A stretch of 64,000 nt of DNA from JADLCB01 sp964398315 (GCA_964398315.1 CAYNMV010000016.1:5421-69420), one strand, 5' to 3'; counted from the stretch's first letter, positions 33,005 through 43,103 are shown. Numbers and translations are program-made. Notes: generated by a model from the sequence alone, not told the origin.

Positions 33005-33985
33005 CTAGAACTTGTTGGCCTGGATGTAGTCGCTGTCACCCTTGAGGTAGTTGATGATATTCAGCGTTGCCCGCATGGCCTGACGCTCAACGCTTTCGAA
33101 GGTCCGGCTGCCAACGTGAGGGGTGACGATGATGTTGTCGATGCCGGTGAATGGATGATCCTTGGGCTGGGGCTCGACCTCGAGCACGTCGGTGGCATAG
33201 CCGCCGAGCTGCCCGCTGCGGCAGGCCTCGGCCACATCCGCTTCATCCACCAGCCCGCCCCGGGCGGTGTTGATGATCCAGGCCCCCTTCTTCATCGCCG
33301 CGATGCGCGCCTTGTTGATGAACCGGCGATTGTTCTCATCCAGGTTCATGTGCAGGCTGATGATGTCGGCATCCTGAATCGCCTCCTCGGGGGTCATGCA
33401 GCGCTCCACATTGCATGCCTTGGCAAACCCATCATCCCAGTAGAGATCAAACCCGCGCACGTTCATGTCAAACGCGCGGGCGCGCTTCGCCACTTCCTTG
33501 CCAATGCGGCCCATGCCCAGGACGGCGAGCGTCTTGCCAAACAGCTCATTGCCGGTGATTCGCTTCCACTCCCCTGCCTTGGTCGAGCGCAGGTGCGGCC
33601 AGAAATGCTTGGCCAGCGCGATCATCAGCCCGAAGGTATGCTCGGCGACGGTGGTGTGATTCACACCGGGCGTGAAGAGCACCGGCAACTGCTTGCTGGT
33701 GGCATGCTTCACATCAATCGAGTCCAGGCCAATGCCGTACTTCGCGATCACGCGCAGCTTGGTCGGGGCGGCCAGGGCGGCGTCAATCACCCTGGCGGTG
33801 ATATGATCATCGCCATTGAGCAATCCATCGAAGCCCTGGTTGGTGGCGATCAGCTCCAGCATCTGAGCCTCGGTGAGCGGCCCGCGGGCGCGAACAACCT
33901 CGAAGCCGGAAGCGGCCAGCACCTCGTGATGCTTGCCGGGGGTATCCTGATAACTGGTGGTGGTGAGGAGAATTTTCATGTTCAT
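33005..33985 (-). CDS. D-isomer-specific 2-hydroxyacid dehydrogenase (phosphoglycerate dehydrogenase-like)
   Basis: 326 residues (ATG at 33985, alternative ATG at 33979). The family catalytic set is present: NAD fold LAVLGMGRIGKEVAKRARAF, Arg in INTARGGLVDEADV, Glu in DVLEVEPQP and His in VTPHVGSRT. KYGIGLDSIDVKHA and NHTTVAEHTFGLMIALAKH match the 3-phosphoglycerate/erythronate-4-phosphate branch. There is no C-terminal ACT regulatory domain, so it is the short form. Substrate could be 3-phosphoglycerate (serine synthesis) or another 2-hydroxyacid. Single gene, with its own terminator downstream. Confidence 0.88.
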   Translation of the reverse strand: MNMKILLTTTSYQDTPGKHHEVLAASGFEVVRARGPLTEAQMLELIATNQGFDGLLNGDDHITARVIDAALAAPTKLRVIAKYGIGLDSIDVKHATSKQLPVLFTPGVNHTTVAEHTFGLMIALAKHFWPHLRSTKAGEWKRITGNELFGKTLAVLGMGRIGKEVAKRARAFDMNVRGFDLYWDDGFAKACNVERCMTPEEAIQDADIISLHMNLDENNRRFINKARIAAMKKGAWIINTARGGLVDEADVAEACRSGQLGGYATDVLEVEPQPKDHPFTGIDNIIVTPHVGSRTFESVERQAMRATLNIINYLKGDSDYIQANKF

Positions 33986-34283
33986 GCTCTGGCAGTGGTC
34001 CGCTGCCCGTCCGCTGCGGCACGCGCCGCCGGACCTGGGACCGCAACAAACATCTTAATCGTGCGCTGTGGCTGCGCGTAGTCGAGCGTCCTGGCCAAGC
34101 GCCCTTTGTGGGTTGTTTATCCGCGGCCAGATCCTGCCGGCACTTTCCTCACCCGCACGCCGGCCGTCCCATAAGTGCGCAGCCCATCATTTGATTTGAC
34201 GCCCCCGTCAAAGACAGGTCTAATCTTGCACGACATGAGGGTGGGCGTCGGGGGTATGCGGCCAGGGGCAATTCTCAGGAGGC
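33986..34283. other. Divergent intergenic region
   Basis: 298 bases between the divergent hydroxyacid dehydrogenase and protease genes. It must contain both promoters; I see no clear match or hairpin apart from the AGGAGG before 34284. Confidence 0.4.
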
Positions 34284-35669
34284 ATGATGCGTTGGAGCAG
34301 GATCGTTCTTGGCTTGCTGGTGGCGGCACCTGTTCTCGCCCTCCCACTGCGGGTGGGGCTGGCGGCGACGCCGTCGGTCGTTGGTGATTCCCAGGACTTC
34401 CGCCGCATCGTCAACAGCGCGCGTGAGAAGGTCTTTCCCGCAGTCGTTTTCATCAAGGCAATCCGCGAGACGCACGAAGGCGGCCGACGGCAGACGATGG
34501 ACGCCTCGGGCAGCGGTGTGCTGATCAGCCCCAAGGGGGAATTGCTGACCAACTGGCACGTGATCGATCACGCCATCGAGGTGCGCTGCCTGCTGTATGA
34601 TGGCCGGGCCTACAACGCGGAGGTCATCGGATCGGACAAGGACACCGATGTGGCGCTGGTGCGGCTGAACATCCCGGCCGGTGAGCAGCAGCCGATCCCC
34701 TATGCCCGCCTGGGCGACTCAAGCGAACTGACCGAGGGGGATTTTGTCATGGCAATGGGTGCGCCGTGGGGATTGAGCCGGTCGGTATCGATCGGGATCA
34801 TCTCCTGTCCGCGGCGTTTCCTGCCTGGCTCCAGTGAATACAGCCTGTGGCTCCAGACCGATGCCTCGATCAGCCCCGGCAACAGCGGGGGGCCGCTGGT
34901 GAACACCGCCGGCGAGGTGATCGGCCTCAACGCCCGCGGCATCATGCAGGGTGGCGATCTGGGATTCGCCATCCCCTCCGCCACACTCATCGAGCTGCTG
35001 CCCCAGTTGCGCAAGAGCGGCAAGGTGCCGTGGATGTGGACCGGCCTTCAGCTTCAGCCCCTGCGGGATTTCGACCGCAACATGTATTTTGAAGGCGACC
35101 GTGGTGTGATCGTGGCCGACACCGAGCCGGAAAGCCCCGCTCGCCGGGCCGGCATCCAGCCGCGCGACCGCATCCTCTCGGTCAACGGCCAGACCGTGAC
35201 CGGCATGACCGATGAGGACCTGCCGGATATCCGCCGGATGCTGGCGCTGCTGCCGCCCGGCGAGCCGGCCACCATCGAGCTGCGCCGAGGCGAGCAAACG
35301 CTGCATGTCGAGCTGATCCCGCGCGAGAAGGGATCGAGCCAGGGAGAGGAGCTGGACTGCCCGCGCTGGGATTTCACCGTCAAGACCATCAACCAGTTCG
35401 ACAATCCCGACCTGTTCCACCACCGCCAGCAGGGGGTGTTTGTCTACGGCATCCGCATGCCCGGCAACGCCATGAACAGCCTGGCGCAGCGGGACATCAT
35501 TCTCAAGATCGGCGACCAGGAGATCCGCACGCTGGACGATGTGAAGCGGGTCCACGAGGCCGCGCTGGCCAACGTCGAGCGCGAGCCGCGCATGCTCCTT
35601 ACGGTACTGCGCAATGGGATGATGCGCCAGGTGGTGCTCGATTTCTCCCGGGATTATTCCCGAAAATAA
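34284..35669 (+). CDS. HtrA/Deg-type S1C serine protease with PDZ domain
   Basis: 461 residues (ATG ATG; the second, at 34287, has better spacing to AGGAGG). The signal peptide ends near LRVGLAA. A trypsin-like domain (~40-235) has an intact triad: H92 in LLTNWHVIDHA, D122 in DKDTDVALVRL and S201 in SISPGNSGGPLVN. A first PDZ domain (~250-345) includes GVIVADTEPESPARRAGIQPRDRIL. A second, weaker PDZ-like domain (~375-455) has LAQRDIILKIGDQEIRTLDDV. It is an envelope quality-control protease or chaperone of misfolded secreted proteins. It is followed 48 nt later by a paralogue lacking the triad. Confidence 0.9.
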   Translation: MMRWSRIVLGLLVAAPVLALPLRVGLAATPSVVGDSQDFRRIVNSAREKVFPAVVFIKAIRETHEGGRRQTMDASGSGVLISPKGELLTNWHVIDHAIEVRCLLYDGRAYNAEVIGSDKDTDVALVRLNIPAGEQQPIPYARLGDSSELTEGDFVMAMGAPWGLSRSVSIGIISCPRRFLPGSSEYSLWLQTDASISPGNSGGPLVNTAGEVIGLNARGIMQGGDLGFAIPSATLIELLPQLRKSGKVPWMWTGLQLQPLRDFDRNMYFEGDRGVIVADTEPESPARRAGIQPRDRILSVNGQTVTGMTDEDLPDIRRMLALLPPGEPATIELRRGEQTLHVELIPREKGSSQGEELDCPRWDFTVKTINQFDNPDLFHHRQQGVFVYGIRMPGNAMNSLAQRDIILKIGDQEIRTLDDVKRVHEAALANVEREPRMLLTVLRNGMMRQVVLDFSRDYSRK

Positions 35670-35717
35670 GTGAATCCGCGGCGGCGACCGCCGCTTTCTC
35701 TTCATGGGGTTTTTCAT

Positions 35718-37955
35718 ATGCGACACGCACTGTGCCGTCGTTTGATCGGCGGTTTTCTGCTCACGTTCGCTCTGACGCTGCCGCAGGCACTGGCCGCGCC
35801 GGAAGCGCCTGCCGCCGCGGCTGCCGAGGACCAGCGCGCCATCGCTGCGCAGCTGGTCGAGGCCGTCCAGCCGTCACTGGCGCACGTTGAATACGAGCTG
35901 CAATATGACAACGGCCAGCGCCCCTACGGCAGCGGCTGGGCCACACGCTGCCCCAATTGCGGGCGCTATCACGGTGAAGACACCGACGAACTGGTCACGG
36001 AAGAGCGCCCCGCCGAGTTGACCGGCTTTATCGTCGCGCCAGACCAGGTGCTCACCGCCGACTTCATGATGCATCCGCGCTTCGTGAAGCGGATCAACGT
36101 GCGCTATGGCGATCAGACCGTCGCCGCGACGGTGAAGACCTACTATCACGGGCACAAGGCCGCCCTGCTGCAACTGGAGCAGCCGCTGACCGGTGCCAAG
36201 CCGCTGGCGTTCGCGCAGGCCGAAGGCCCCTACTACGCGATTTCCCATCTCCAGCAGAATGGCGCCTGGCAGACCACTGCCCAGCCGCTGGGCGGGGCGC
36301 TGACGGCCGTGGCAGAAGATGGGCCGCGCTTCATCCCGGTGGCCGCCAATGCGCTGATCGTCACCCGCGATGGCGTGCCGATCACCATCGCCACCAACGA
36401 AGAACTGCCGGCGGATGATTCGTGGAAGCAAGCCCCCTCTGCCTGGGAAGGGATCGACGCAGCCGAGATGCAGTCGCGGCTGGAAGCGCTGCAACAGCGC
36501 GTCGACAGGGGCGTGCTGCGGGTGCAGCTCAACCTCCGCAGCCCGCGCCAGCGTGATATGAACCGCTTTGCCCGCTTCCGCGGCGATGAGGACGATGCCA
36601 CCGAACGCCAGACGCTGGGTATCGTGGTCGAGCCGCGGAAACTGCTGATTCTGGCCAACCTCGATGCCCAGACGACCGCCCGCCTGGAGCGGATCACCGT
36701 GCACCTGCCCGATGGCAGCACGCTCCCGGCCGAGTTCGAGGCCAGCCTGGCCGACTACGGCGCGCTGATGGCGACGGTGCAAAACCCGCTGGAAGGGGTA
36801 GTCACCCTGGCTGATGGCGACATCCGCGCTGCCCGCAACAAACTGCTGTTGCAGGCTGAGGTGACGTTGCAGGGAGACAAGCGCATCGTCTACCTGGGCC
36901 ATCAGCGCATCGCATCGTTTGAACTGGGATGGCGCCGGCAGGTCTACCCGCAGTTCGCCGGCGGCAACAACGATCGCTTCCTGTTCGACGATGAAGGCCG
37001 CCTGGTCGTGCTGCCGATCATCCGCCGCGAGAAGGCGGGCGCTGAGCCCAGCTACATGGGCCAGCGGCCCATCCAGACCGCGGCCGTCTACCTGCGGCCG
37101 GTGCTGGCCGATCTCATCGCCCACAGCGACCCGGCCAATATCCCGCTCAGCGAAGCCGAGGAGTTCCGTCTCGCCTGGCTGGGTGTTGAGATGCAGCCGA
37201 TGGACGCTGACCTGGCCCGCATGAACAACGTCTCTAACCTGACCAACCAGGGCCAGACCGGCGTGCTGGTGACATACGTCTATCCCAATTCGCCGGCGGA
37301 AAAGGCAGGCATCAATGTCGGCGATGTGCTGCTGCGACTGCACATTCCCGGCCGGCCCGAGCCGGTGGGCATCCGCGTGGATGAGTACATGTTCAGCGAG
37401 CGGCCGTTCCCCTGGGACCAGTACGACCAGCTTCCCGAGCAGTATTTTGATCAGGTTCCCCGCCCCTGGCCGACCATCGAAACGCCGCTGGCCAGGACGC
37501 TGACCGATGTCGGCTTTGGTAAGTCGTTCGAGCTGGAATACGTGGCCAACGGCCAGTCACAGCGCAAGACATTCACCATCGAGCAGAGCCCCACCCACTA
37601 TGACACGGCCGCCCGGGCCGAGTCCAAGGCGCTGGGCCTGACGGTGCGTGAGATGACCTTCGAGGTGCGGCGCTACTTCCAGCGGAAGGCCGATGAGCCG
37701 GGTGTGATCATCTCCCACATCGATATCGGCTCGCGGGCGTCGAAGGCAGGACTGAAGCCGTTTGAGTACATCACGCACGTAAACGACCAGCCAGTCAACT
37801 CGCCGGCGGAGTTCGAGCAACTGCTCGCCGCCAGCAATGATGTCCGCCTGTCGGTTCGCCGCAACACCCGCGGCCGCGTCGTGAAAATTGCACTCGATGA
37901 TGCCCCCGCCACCACTCAGCCCGCTGCCCCTCCAGCGCCCGAGGAAGCTGAGTGA
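35718..37955 (+). CDS. HtrA-like PDZ protein lacking the catalytic triad, with a CxxC knuckle
   Basis: 745 residues from the ATG at 35718; signal peptide to LPQALAA. It has the layout of an S1C protease followed by PDZ domains (~490-560 with GVLVTYVYPNSPAEKAGINVGDVLLRL, and ~645-725 with VIISHIDIGSRASKAGLKPFEYITHV). However, the position of the catalytic His reads VLTADFMMHPRFV instead of a THVV/NWHV form, and no GNSGG motif exists, so it is probably not proteolytic. C78-x2-C81 in WATRCPNCGRYHG could bind a metal with the nearby His. I infer a substrate-binding or regulatory partner of the active protease just upstream, in the same operon. Confidence 0.78.
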   Translation: MRHALCRRLIGGFLLTFALTLPQALAAPEAPAAAAAEDQRAIAAQLVEAVQPSLAHVEYELQYDNGQRPYGSGWATRCPNCGRYHGEDTDELVTEERPAELTGFIVAPDQVLTADFMMHPRFVKRINVRYGDQTVAATVKTYYHGHKAALLQLEQPLTGAKPLAFAQAEGPYYAISHLQQNGAWQTTAQPLGGALTAVAEDGPRFIPVAANALIVTRDGVPITIATNEELPADDSWKQAPSAWEGIDAAEMQSRLEALQQRVDRGVLRVQLNLRSPRQRDMNRFARFRGDEDDATERQTLGIVVEPRKLLILANLDAQTTARLERITVHLPDGSTLPAEFEASLADYGALMATVQNPLEGVVTLADGDIRAARNKLLLQAEVTLQGDKRIVYLGHQRIASFELGWRRQVYPQFAGGNNDRFLFDDEGRLVVLPIIRREKAGAEPSYMGQRPIQTAAVYLRPVLADLIAHSDPANIPLSEAEEFRLAWLGVEMQPMDADLARMNNVSNLTNQGQTGVLVTYVYPNSPAEKAGINVGDVLLRLHIPGRPEPVGIRVDEYMFSERPFPWDQYDQLPEQYFDQVPRPWPTIETPLARTLTDVGFGKSFELEYVANGQSQRKTFTIEQSPTHYDTAARAESKALGLTVREMTFEVRRYFQRKADEPGVIISHIDIGSRASKAGLKPFEYITHVNDQPVNSPAEFEQLLAASNDVRLSVRRNTRGRVVKIALDDAPATTQPAAPPAPEEAE

Positions 37956-38052
37956 GCGAATTATCCTACCCTGCCCCCTCTCCCCCGCATGGGGGGAGAG
38001 GGAGAGGGCAGGCACACTGCACAGTGATTTGTTTTGCCGATGGTGATTTGCC

Positions 38053-39135
38053 TTACCGCTTGATGCGGGCGCTGCCGCCACCGGCGACGTGGAGGAGTTC
38101 ATCCAGCGTGATCTGGCTGGTGTCGCCCATGGTGCTCATCAGCATGGCGCCGTGAGCCACGCCGAGATTGACGCATTCCTGCGGGGACTTGCCGGTGAGG
38201 AAGCCGTAGGTGAAGCCGCTGGCGAATCCATCGCCACCGCCAACGCGGTCCTCGATCTCGAGGTTGTCGAACTTCAGCCCATCATAGAACTGCCCATCAG
38301 CCCACATGATGGCCGACCAGTCATTGATAGTGGCGGTCTTCACGCCACGGAGCGTGGTGCCGACGACCTTGATATTCTTGTGATCGGCGACGACGCGCTC
38401 GACCATCTTCTTAAACGGCCCGACATCCAGGGCGCCGGCCTTGTGCACATCCACGCCCTCGGCCTCGTAACCCAGCACCTGCGTGAAGTCTTCCTCGTTG
38501 CCGATCAGGCAGTCGATGTAGGGGACCAGCGGCTTGGTGGTGGCGATGGCTTCCTGGCTGCTCCAGAGCTTGGAGCGGAAGTTCAGGTCATAGCTGACGA
38601 TGGTGCCGGCCTCATGGGCAGCCTTGACGGCTTCGGCAACCACAGCCCGGGTGTTCTCAGAGAGAGCCGCGAAGATGCCGCCGGTGTGCAGCCAGCGCAC
38701 GCCGTCTTCCTTGAACAGCTTGTTCCAGTTGATCTCACCCGGCTTGATGCCGCTGGTGGCGGTATGGCCGCGGTCATAGAGGGTGACGCTGCCGCGCTTG
38801 GCCACACCCACCTCGGTGAAGTTCAGGCCGATGCGATCTTTCTTGCCGACGCCGTCATACTTGCGCTCGACGACATAGCTGACATCCATCCCCACCGCGC
38901 GGGCGTGATTGCGGATAATTGCCCCCATCGGCGAGCTGTTCAACCCGCCGATCCACCCGGTACGCAGTCCCAGGCGCGACAGGGCATAGGCAACGTTGTA
39001 CTCGCCGCCGCCAACCCACACTTCCAGCATCGGCGCGAACTCAATACGGCCGTGCTGGGGCGGCGAGAGACGGATCATGCACTCGCCGAGCGAAACCAAG
39101 TCGTACTTGCAATCCTTGGCATCACGAATCTTCAT
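38053..39135 (-). CDS. PfkB-family sugar kinase (2-keto-3-deoxygluconate kinase-like)
   Basis: 360 residues from ATG at 39135, AGGAGAG upstream. PfkB signatures: VGGGEYNVAYALSRLGLRTG near the N-terminus and EDRVGGGDGFASGFTYGFL near the C-terminus, with the catalytic Asp in GGGD. FGKD-type enzymes of this branch (LVSLGECMIRLSPPQHGRIE) commonly phosphorylate 2-keto-3-deoxy-D-gluconate or a related sugar acid, linking uronate or hexuronate breakdown to the Entner-Doudoroff route. No aldolase adjoins. Converges with the HtrA operon. Confidence 0.85.
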   Translation of the reverse strand: MKIRDAKDCKYDLVSLGECMIRLSPPQHGRIEFAPMLEVWVGGGEYNVAYALSRLGLRTGWIGGLNSSPMGAIIRNHARAVGMDVSYVVERKYDGVGKKDRIGLNFTEVGVAKRGSVTLYDRGHTATSGIKPGEINWNKLFKEDGVRWLHTGGIFAALSENTRAVVAEAVKAAHEAGTIVSYDLNFRSKLWSSQEAIATTKPLVPYIDCLIGNEEDFTQVLGYEAEGVDVHKAGALDVGPFKKMVERVVADHKNIKVVGTTLRGVKTATINDWSAIMWADGQFYDGLKFDNLEIEDRVGGGDGFASGFTYGFLTGKSPQECVNLGVAHGAMLMSTMGDTSQITLDELLHVAGGGSARIKR

Positions 39136-39415
39136 GGCTCTCCTCAAGAGAAAAAGGGGTGACCCCGCAGCGCACCCGGCGCTGCGAGCCAACGATCATA
39201 ATCCCCCATTGATGCGCGGCCAAGCGGCCGCTGGGAGAGCAGGCGACAGCAGGTGTGATTTGAACCCAGCGGACAGCACGGCCCGCTGCACAGCACCGTT
39301 CACCAGCGCGGTGGAGCCCGCCGCCCGTCCGCCTGTCGCGGCGGGCTGATCAATCACTGGCAGCAGTAAGCTGGCAAGCGGCGTTGATCAGGTCACAATC
39401 TGGCGCCGGCCGGCT

Positions 39416-41890
39416 CTACTTTGTCGGCGCTGCGCCTTCGTTGGCCGGTGCGGGTTGAGTGGCAGCAGCCTGCGCGGCCGCCAGGGTGGCAACGGCCAGG
39501 CGCTGCACCATCGGCTCATCGCTGTCTTTCAGGCGGTTGGCCACATCCTGCGCCAGGGCCGGATCGAGCTGCTGGGCAGCCAGCAGCGACAGGAGCATCT
39601 GTCCCGGGTTGTTGGTGGCCCGCATCTGCCGCAGCACCTCTGCGCGCTGTTCCGGTTCAGCGATCATCGCCGCCGAGTAGCTGGCCCAGGCAGCCACCGC
39701 GGGCAGCGGATCCTGGCGGGCGCGACTGATCTCAAAGACGAAGTGCCCTATCAGCCGCTGCAACTCCTGCTTCTGCTCCGGCGGCAGCTCTGCGCCGTTC
39801 ATCTGCTGCCGCAGCACCGGCACCCACGTCCGCATGTAGTCGATCGCCTCGATCTTCTTCTCCGGCAGGCCGGCGCGCAGGTTGTTGGTCACATCGTTGA
39901 CGGTATTGGGCGTCGGCTGGCCAGCCTCGCGGTTAATGATGCGGGCAAAGGGCACCGCCTGACCGAGCAGCCCCGGCACCACGGCCGTGGCCCCCTCCTG
40001 GACCTGCACAGTTTGCGGATTGAGCACCAGCGTGAAGGTCATCGGGAAGGCCAGTTGCGGATTGCCGTCCAGCAGCTCGGCCAAGCCACCGCGATCCAGG
40101 CGCACGATCTGTGACAGTGACTGGCGCGGCTGGAGCACAACATCCTGCAACAGTCTGTCGTATGCCACGCCCGACTGGTACTGCTGAATGGCACCGCGGA
40201 TCTGCACATCAAACCACAGGTCGGGACGGATGGCGCCCAGCGCATCCACCGACAAGGGATACTGCGTGCTGTTGTTCTGGATCTCCACCCGCGCCAGGAT
40301 GGGCTCGCCGATCTGGTGTGATACTTTCAGCGGCTGCACCCGCACCGTATAGAAAGCGGCGGGATTGGTATAGATCTGCGGCCAGTCGCGCGAGAAGTTG
40401 CGCACCTCCGTCATCAGGTGCTCTACCGAGGCGTGTGGCTGAACGCGCACGCCGAACTGCCGCAGTTCACTGGCGAGGAACGCTCCCACCAGGCCGGCCG
40501 GATGCTCGCTGAGAAGCTTTCGCCCCGCCTCGGTCATCTTCTGCATCGCGGCATCATCGTTGCGATCCACCATGCGCAGCAGCCCAAGCTGCGCCAGCGG
40601 ATCGCGATTGGCGGCAGCCTCCAGCTTCACGCGCGCTTCATCCGGCCGATTGCGCAACAGGAAGTTCCACCCATCCAGCCGGGCGACGGTTGCACTGTCG
40701 GCCGGGGCAATGGCGCGGAGAAAATCGAGCAGCTCATCAGTCAATTCACTGGGGCCACTGAAATAAAGATCGAACCAGATCAGGTCCCCCACTGCCGAGG
40801 CATAGGCGGCCTTCAGCTCTGGCGTGGCATCGGCCTGTTGCAGGTGCTTCAGGTCAGCAGTCAGGTCCAGTGCCCCGGCTGCGGGCGTCATGCCGGCGGT
40901 CTTGCGCACCTCATCCAGGCGGTCCAGCAGCGACTGCCGCACCGTCTTCTGCGTCTGCTCGCGCAGATCGCGCGGCTTTTCGCGGTCCAGCAGCAACTGA
41001 AGGAACAGGGCATCGATGTTCTGCGGATCGGCCGTGAGGAGCTGGCGCACCAGGTTGCCGGCCGACAGCGGATCGTCGGCGATGAACAGTTCGGCGGCAT
41101 AGTCGAACACCAGCCCCGAGTCATTCACCCCAGCGCGCTGGGCGAGTTGGATTGCCAGGGCATACCAGGTAAGGGCCGCATCGTAGAAACCGGCATGGGC
41201 AAGCTGATCGGCCAGGGTCGCCACATTGGCCGGGGTGGTAGGGTCTGCATGCACCAAGGTCTGAAGCGCCTTGATCCGGGCGGCCAGGTCATCGGAATCG
41301 GCGACCAGCGTCCAGCGCAGACGTGCGGCCGGCGCATTGACCGGATTCAACTCCAGCGCCTTCTCCACCCACTCCAGCGCCAGCCCTGGTGCGGCCTGCG
41401 ACAGCCGCAGATCCGCCGCCCGGTAGGCGGCATGCGCGCGGATCGACGCGGGGACAGTCTCCTGCTGATAGATCCGCTCCAGGTAAGCCAGTTGCTGGGG
41501 CACCTGCTGCATCCCCTCGAGGTACAGGTCGATCATCCGCATCCAGGCGGCGGGAATCGTGTTGCGGGGATCGACATTCTCCAGTCCCTCGAGCGCGGCG
41601 ATGGCTCCTTCGCGATTGCCGGCCTCGATCTCGGCCTCGGCCAGCAGGCGCCAGTAACGCTCCTGCTGGGGGTCGAGCCGGGCAGATGCGGCAAACAGGA
41701 TCGCCGCCTGCTGGAAAACCGGTGCGGAAAGCTGGTGGCTGCGAAGCAGTTGCTGGGCCACACCCGAGATGCGCGCCGCCAGCGCCTGATCGGCCGGCCG
41801 GTTCTGCTCGCTCCTCATTTGTGCCCGCGCTGCCGGCGCTAACACCGTCAGCAACACCCCGACGACAACCGCCACAATCCGCTCACGCAT
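39416..41890 (-). CDS. Large secreted tetratricopeptide-type repeat protein
   Basis: 824 residues from the ATG at 41890, chosen because it begins a clean signal peptide (IVAVVVGVLLTVLAPAARA). Helical repeat units fill residues ~30-400: RYWRLLAEAEIEAGNREGAI, RAHAAYRAADLRLSQAAPGL, LADQLAHAGFYDAALTWYALA. The second half (~480-680) contains a beta-rich segment (FYTVRVQPLKVSHQIGEPIL, LVLNPQTVQVQEG), followed by helices and an Ala/Pro-rich tail. TPR arrays scaffold protein complexes; here exported to the periplasm. No catalytic motif. The next two genes upstream also encode TPR-like proteins, but a 367-nt gap separates them. Confidence 0.75.
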   Translation of the reverse strand: MRERIVAVVVGVLLTVLAPAARAQMRSEQNRPADQALAARISGVAQQLLRSHQLSAPVFQQAAILFAASARLDPQQERYWRLLAEAEIEAGNREGAIAALEGLENVDPRNTIPAAWMRMIDLYLEGMQQVPQQLAYLERIYQQETVPASIRAHAAYRAADLRLSQAAPGLALEWVEKALELNPVNAPAARLRWTLVADSDDLAARIKALQTLVHADPTTPANVATLADQLAHAGFYDAALTWYALAIQLAQRAGVNDSGLVFDYAAELFIADDPLSAGNLVRQLLTADPQNIDALFLQLLLDREKPRDLREQTQKTVRQSLLDRLDEVRKTAGMTPAAGALDLTADLKHLQQADATPELKAAYASAVGDLIWFDLYFSGPSELTDELLDFLRAIAPADSATVARLDGWNFLLRNRPDEARVKLEAAANRDPLAQLGLLRMVDRNDDAAMQKMTEAGRKLLSEHPAGLVGAFLASELRQFGVRVQPHASVEHLMTEVRNFSRDWPQIYTNPAAFYTVRVQPLKVSHQIGEPILARVEIQNNSTQYPLSVDALGAIRPDLWFDVQIRGAIQQYQSGVAYDRLLQDVVLQPRQSLSQIVRLDRGGLAELLDGNPQLAFPMTFTLVLNPQTVQVQEGATAVVPGLLGQAVPFARIINREAGQPTPNTVNDVTNNLRAGLPEKKIEAIDYMRTWVPVLRQQMNGAELPPEQKQELQRLIGHFVFEISRARQDPLPAVAAWASYSAAMIAEPEQRAEVLRQMRATNNPGQMLLSLLAAQQLDPALAQDVANRLKDSDEPMVQRLAVATLAAAQAAATQPAPANEGAAPTK

Positions 41891-42257
41891 CGAGCATCCC
41901 TCGTTCGATAAGGCCCACAACCCGTCCCCCCCCTGAAGTATCACCGATTTGCCCCCTGGCACCAACCCGCCACGCGCATGTCATCGTCATCCGCCGCCCT
42001 GCTGCCGTCCGATTCTGCCGCCGCGTGCGATTGTGCGGCGTATGCTGATGAAACCGCGCAAACCCAACCGGCCAAATTCGCCGTCGGGAGGTGCGATTTA
42101 GCGTTCGTTCACAATCGCCATGCCACCCACGATATTCCGCCGGCCAACAGAGGTTACACGTACAGTCCATCGGCATGGGGAAAATGTGCAGACAGTCGCT
42201 TGTGGCATGGACCGGCGATCCGTCCCACGCATCTGATGCGCAGGCAGCACAAGTGAA
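41891..42257. other. Intergenic region of 367 bases
   Basis: Between the TPR protein start (minus) and the end of the next minus-strand gene. Short ORFs on the + strand here have no coding character, ribosome-binding site or recognisable domain. It should hold the promoter of the large TPR gene. No hairpin or repeat noted. Confidence 0.45.
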
Positions 42258-43103
42258 TCAACTCTCCGGCGTCTCGGGCGCCTTCAGGGCGGCGTCCTGC
42301 GGCGATTGTTCCCATAACTCCCACAGCATCGGGCGCTGTCGGGTCAGTTCTTGAATATCGGCCAGCAGCTCTGCCCGCCGGCGGAGGAACTCGGACCACT
42401 CGGCCTGTCCCTGCTTCTTCGCCGCCAGCGCCAGCAGCGCCTGGGCCTTGGCGGCGGCGGGCGTCGGCAGCAGTTCAGCAATCTGCACCTTGGCCGGCAG
42501 ATTCACCATCATCTGCCCCCATTCCCCGATGCGCGACTGATAATCCAGCTCCACCTGGAGCAGGTTCTTGGCCTCGTTCAGCGTCAGGCGCTGGTGGTAG
42601 AGGCTCGACAAGGCCTCGTAGGCCCCGGACAGGTCGCCCATCTCCAGCAGGGCATCGGCCAGGATCAGGCGGCTCTGCTTGCCCACGCCGGCGACAGGCC
42701 CCAGCCGCTGCCCGAGCAATTCCCTGCAAAGCGTCGCCGCCTCCTGGTAGCGCTGCTGGGCATGCCGCAGCAGCGCCAGGTGATGAAGGCTCATCAGCTT
42801 GACGGTGCGGAACAGCGAGAAGCTGCGCAAGGCCCCATCGATCACGCGCTCGGCCTCATCGAACTGCCCGGCAGCGATCAACCCCGGCGATGCCGCCGCC
42901 ATGCGCGAGCCTTTCATGCTCTGATAACTCAGCACCACCCACAGCACCCCGACGATCACCAGCAGCAGCGTGCCGTTGCCACCCAGATCAAACAGGGGCG
43001 CAATGAACAGCCCGAAAATGACTGCCATCGCCAGCACCAGCTTGATGATGGTTGTCAGCGTCAGGTCGCGGCGGGCGCGATTGATGGCGGTTTCGGCATT
43101 CAT
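42258..43103 (-). CDS. Membrane-anchored TPR-like protein
   Basis: 281 residues, ATG at 43103 inside a 4-nt overlap with the preceding gene. Two hydrophobic segments near the N-terminus (TIIKLVLAMAVIFGLFIAPL and TLLLVIVGVLWVVLSYQSM) followed by helical repeat units (GLIAAGQFDEAERVIDGAL, LALLRHAQQRYQEAATLCRE, ILADALLEMGDLSGAYEAL). The C-terminus is a helical tail. Function unknown; topology and repeats parallel the translationally coupled upstream gene, so they probably form one membrane complex. Confidence 0.75.
   Translation of the reverse strand: MNAETAINRARRDLTLTTIIKLVLAMAVIFGLFIAPLFDLGGNGTLLLVIVGVLWVVLSYQSMKGSRMAAASPGLIAAGQFDEAERVIDGALRSFSLFRTVKLMSLHHLALLRHAQQRYQEAATLCRELLGQRLGPVAGVGKQSRLILADALLEMGDLSGAYEALSSLYHQRLTLNEAKNLLQVELDYQSRIGEWGQMMVNLPAKVQIAELLPTPAAAKAQALLALAAKKQGQAEWSEFLRRRAELLADIQELTRQRPMLWELWEQSPQDAALKAPETPES

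Noticed and set aside
35874..37343. 489-residue minus-strand ORF
   Set aside because: Antisense shadow of the triad-less HtrA paralogue.
38089..39162. 357-residue + strand ORF
   Set aside because: Antisense to the PfkB kinase, which has intact family motifs.
41978..42256. 92-residue + strand ORF in the 367-nt gap
   Set aside because: No ribosome-binding site, low-complexity start (SSSSAALLPSDSAAA), no similarity recognised.
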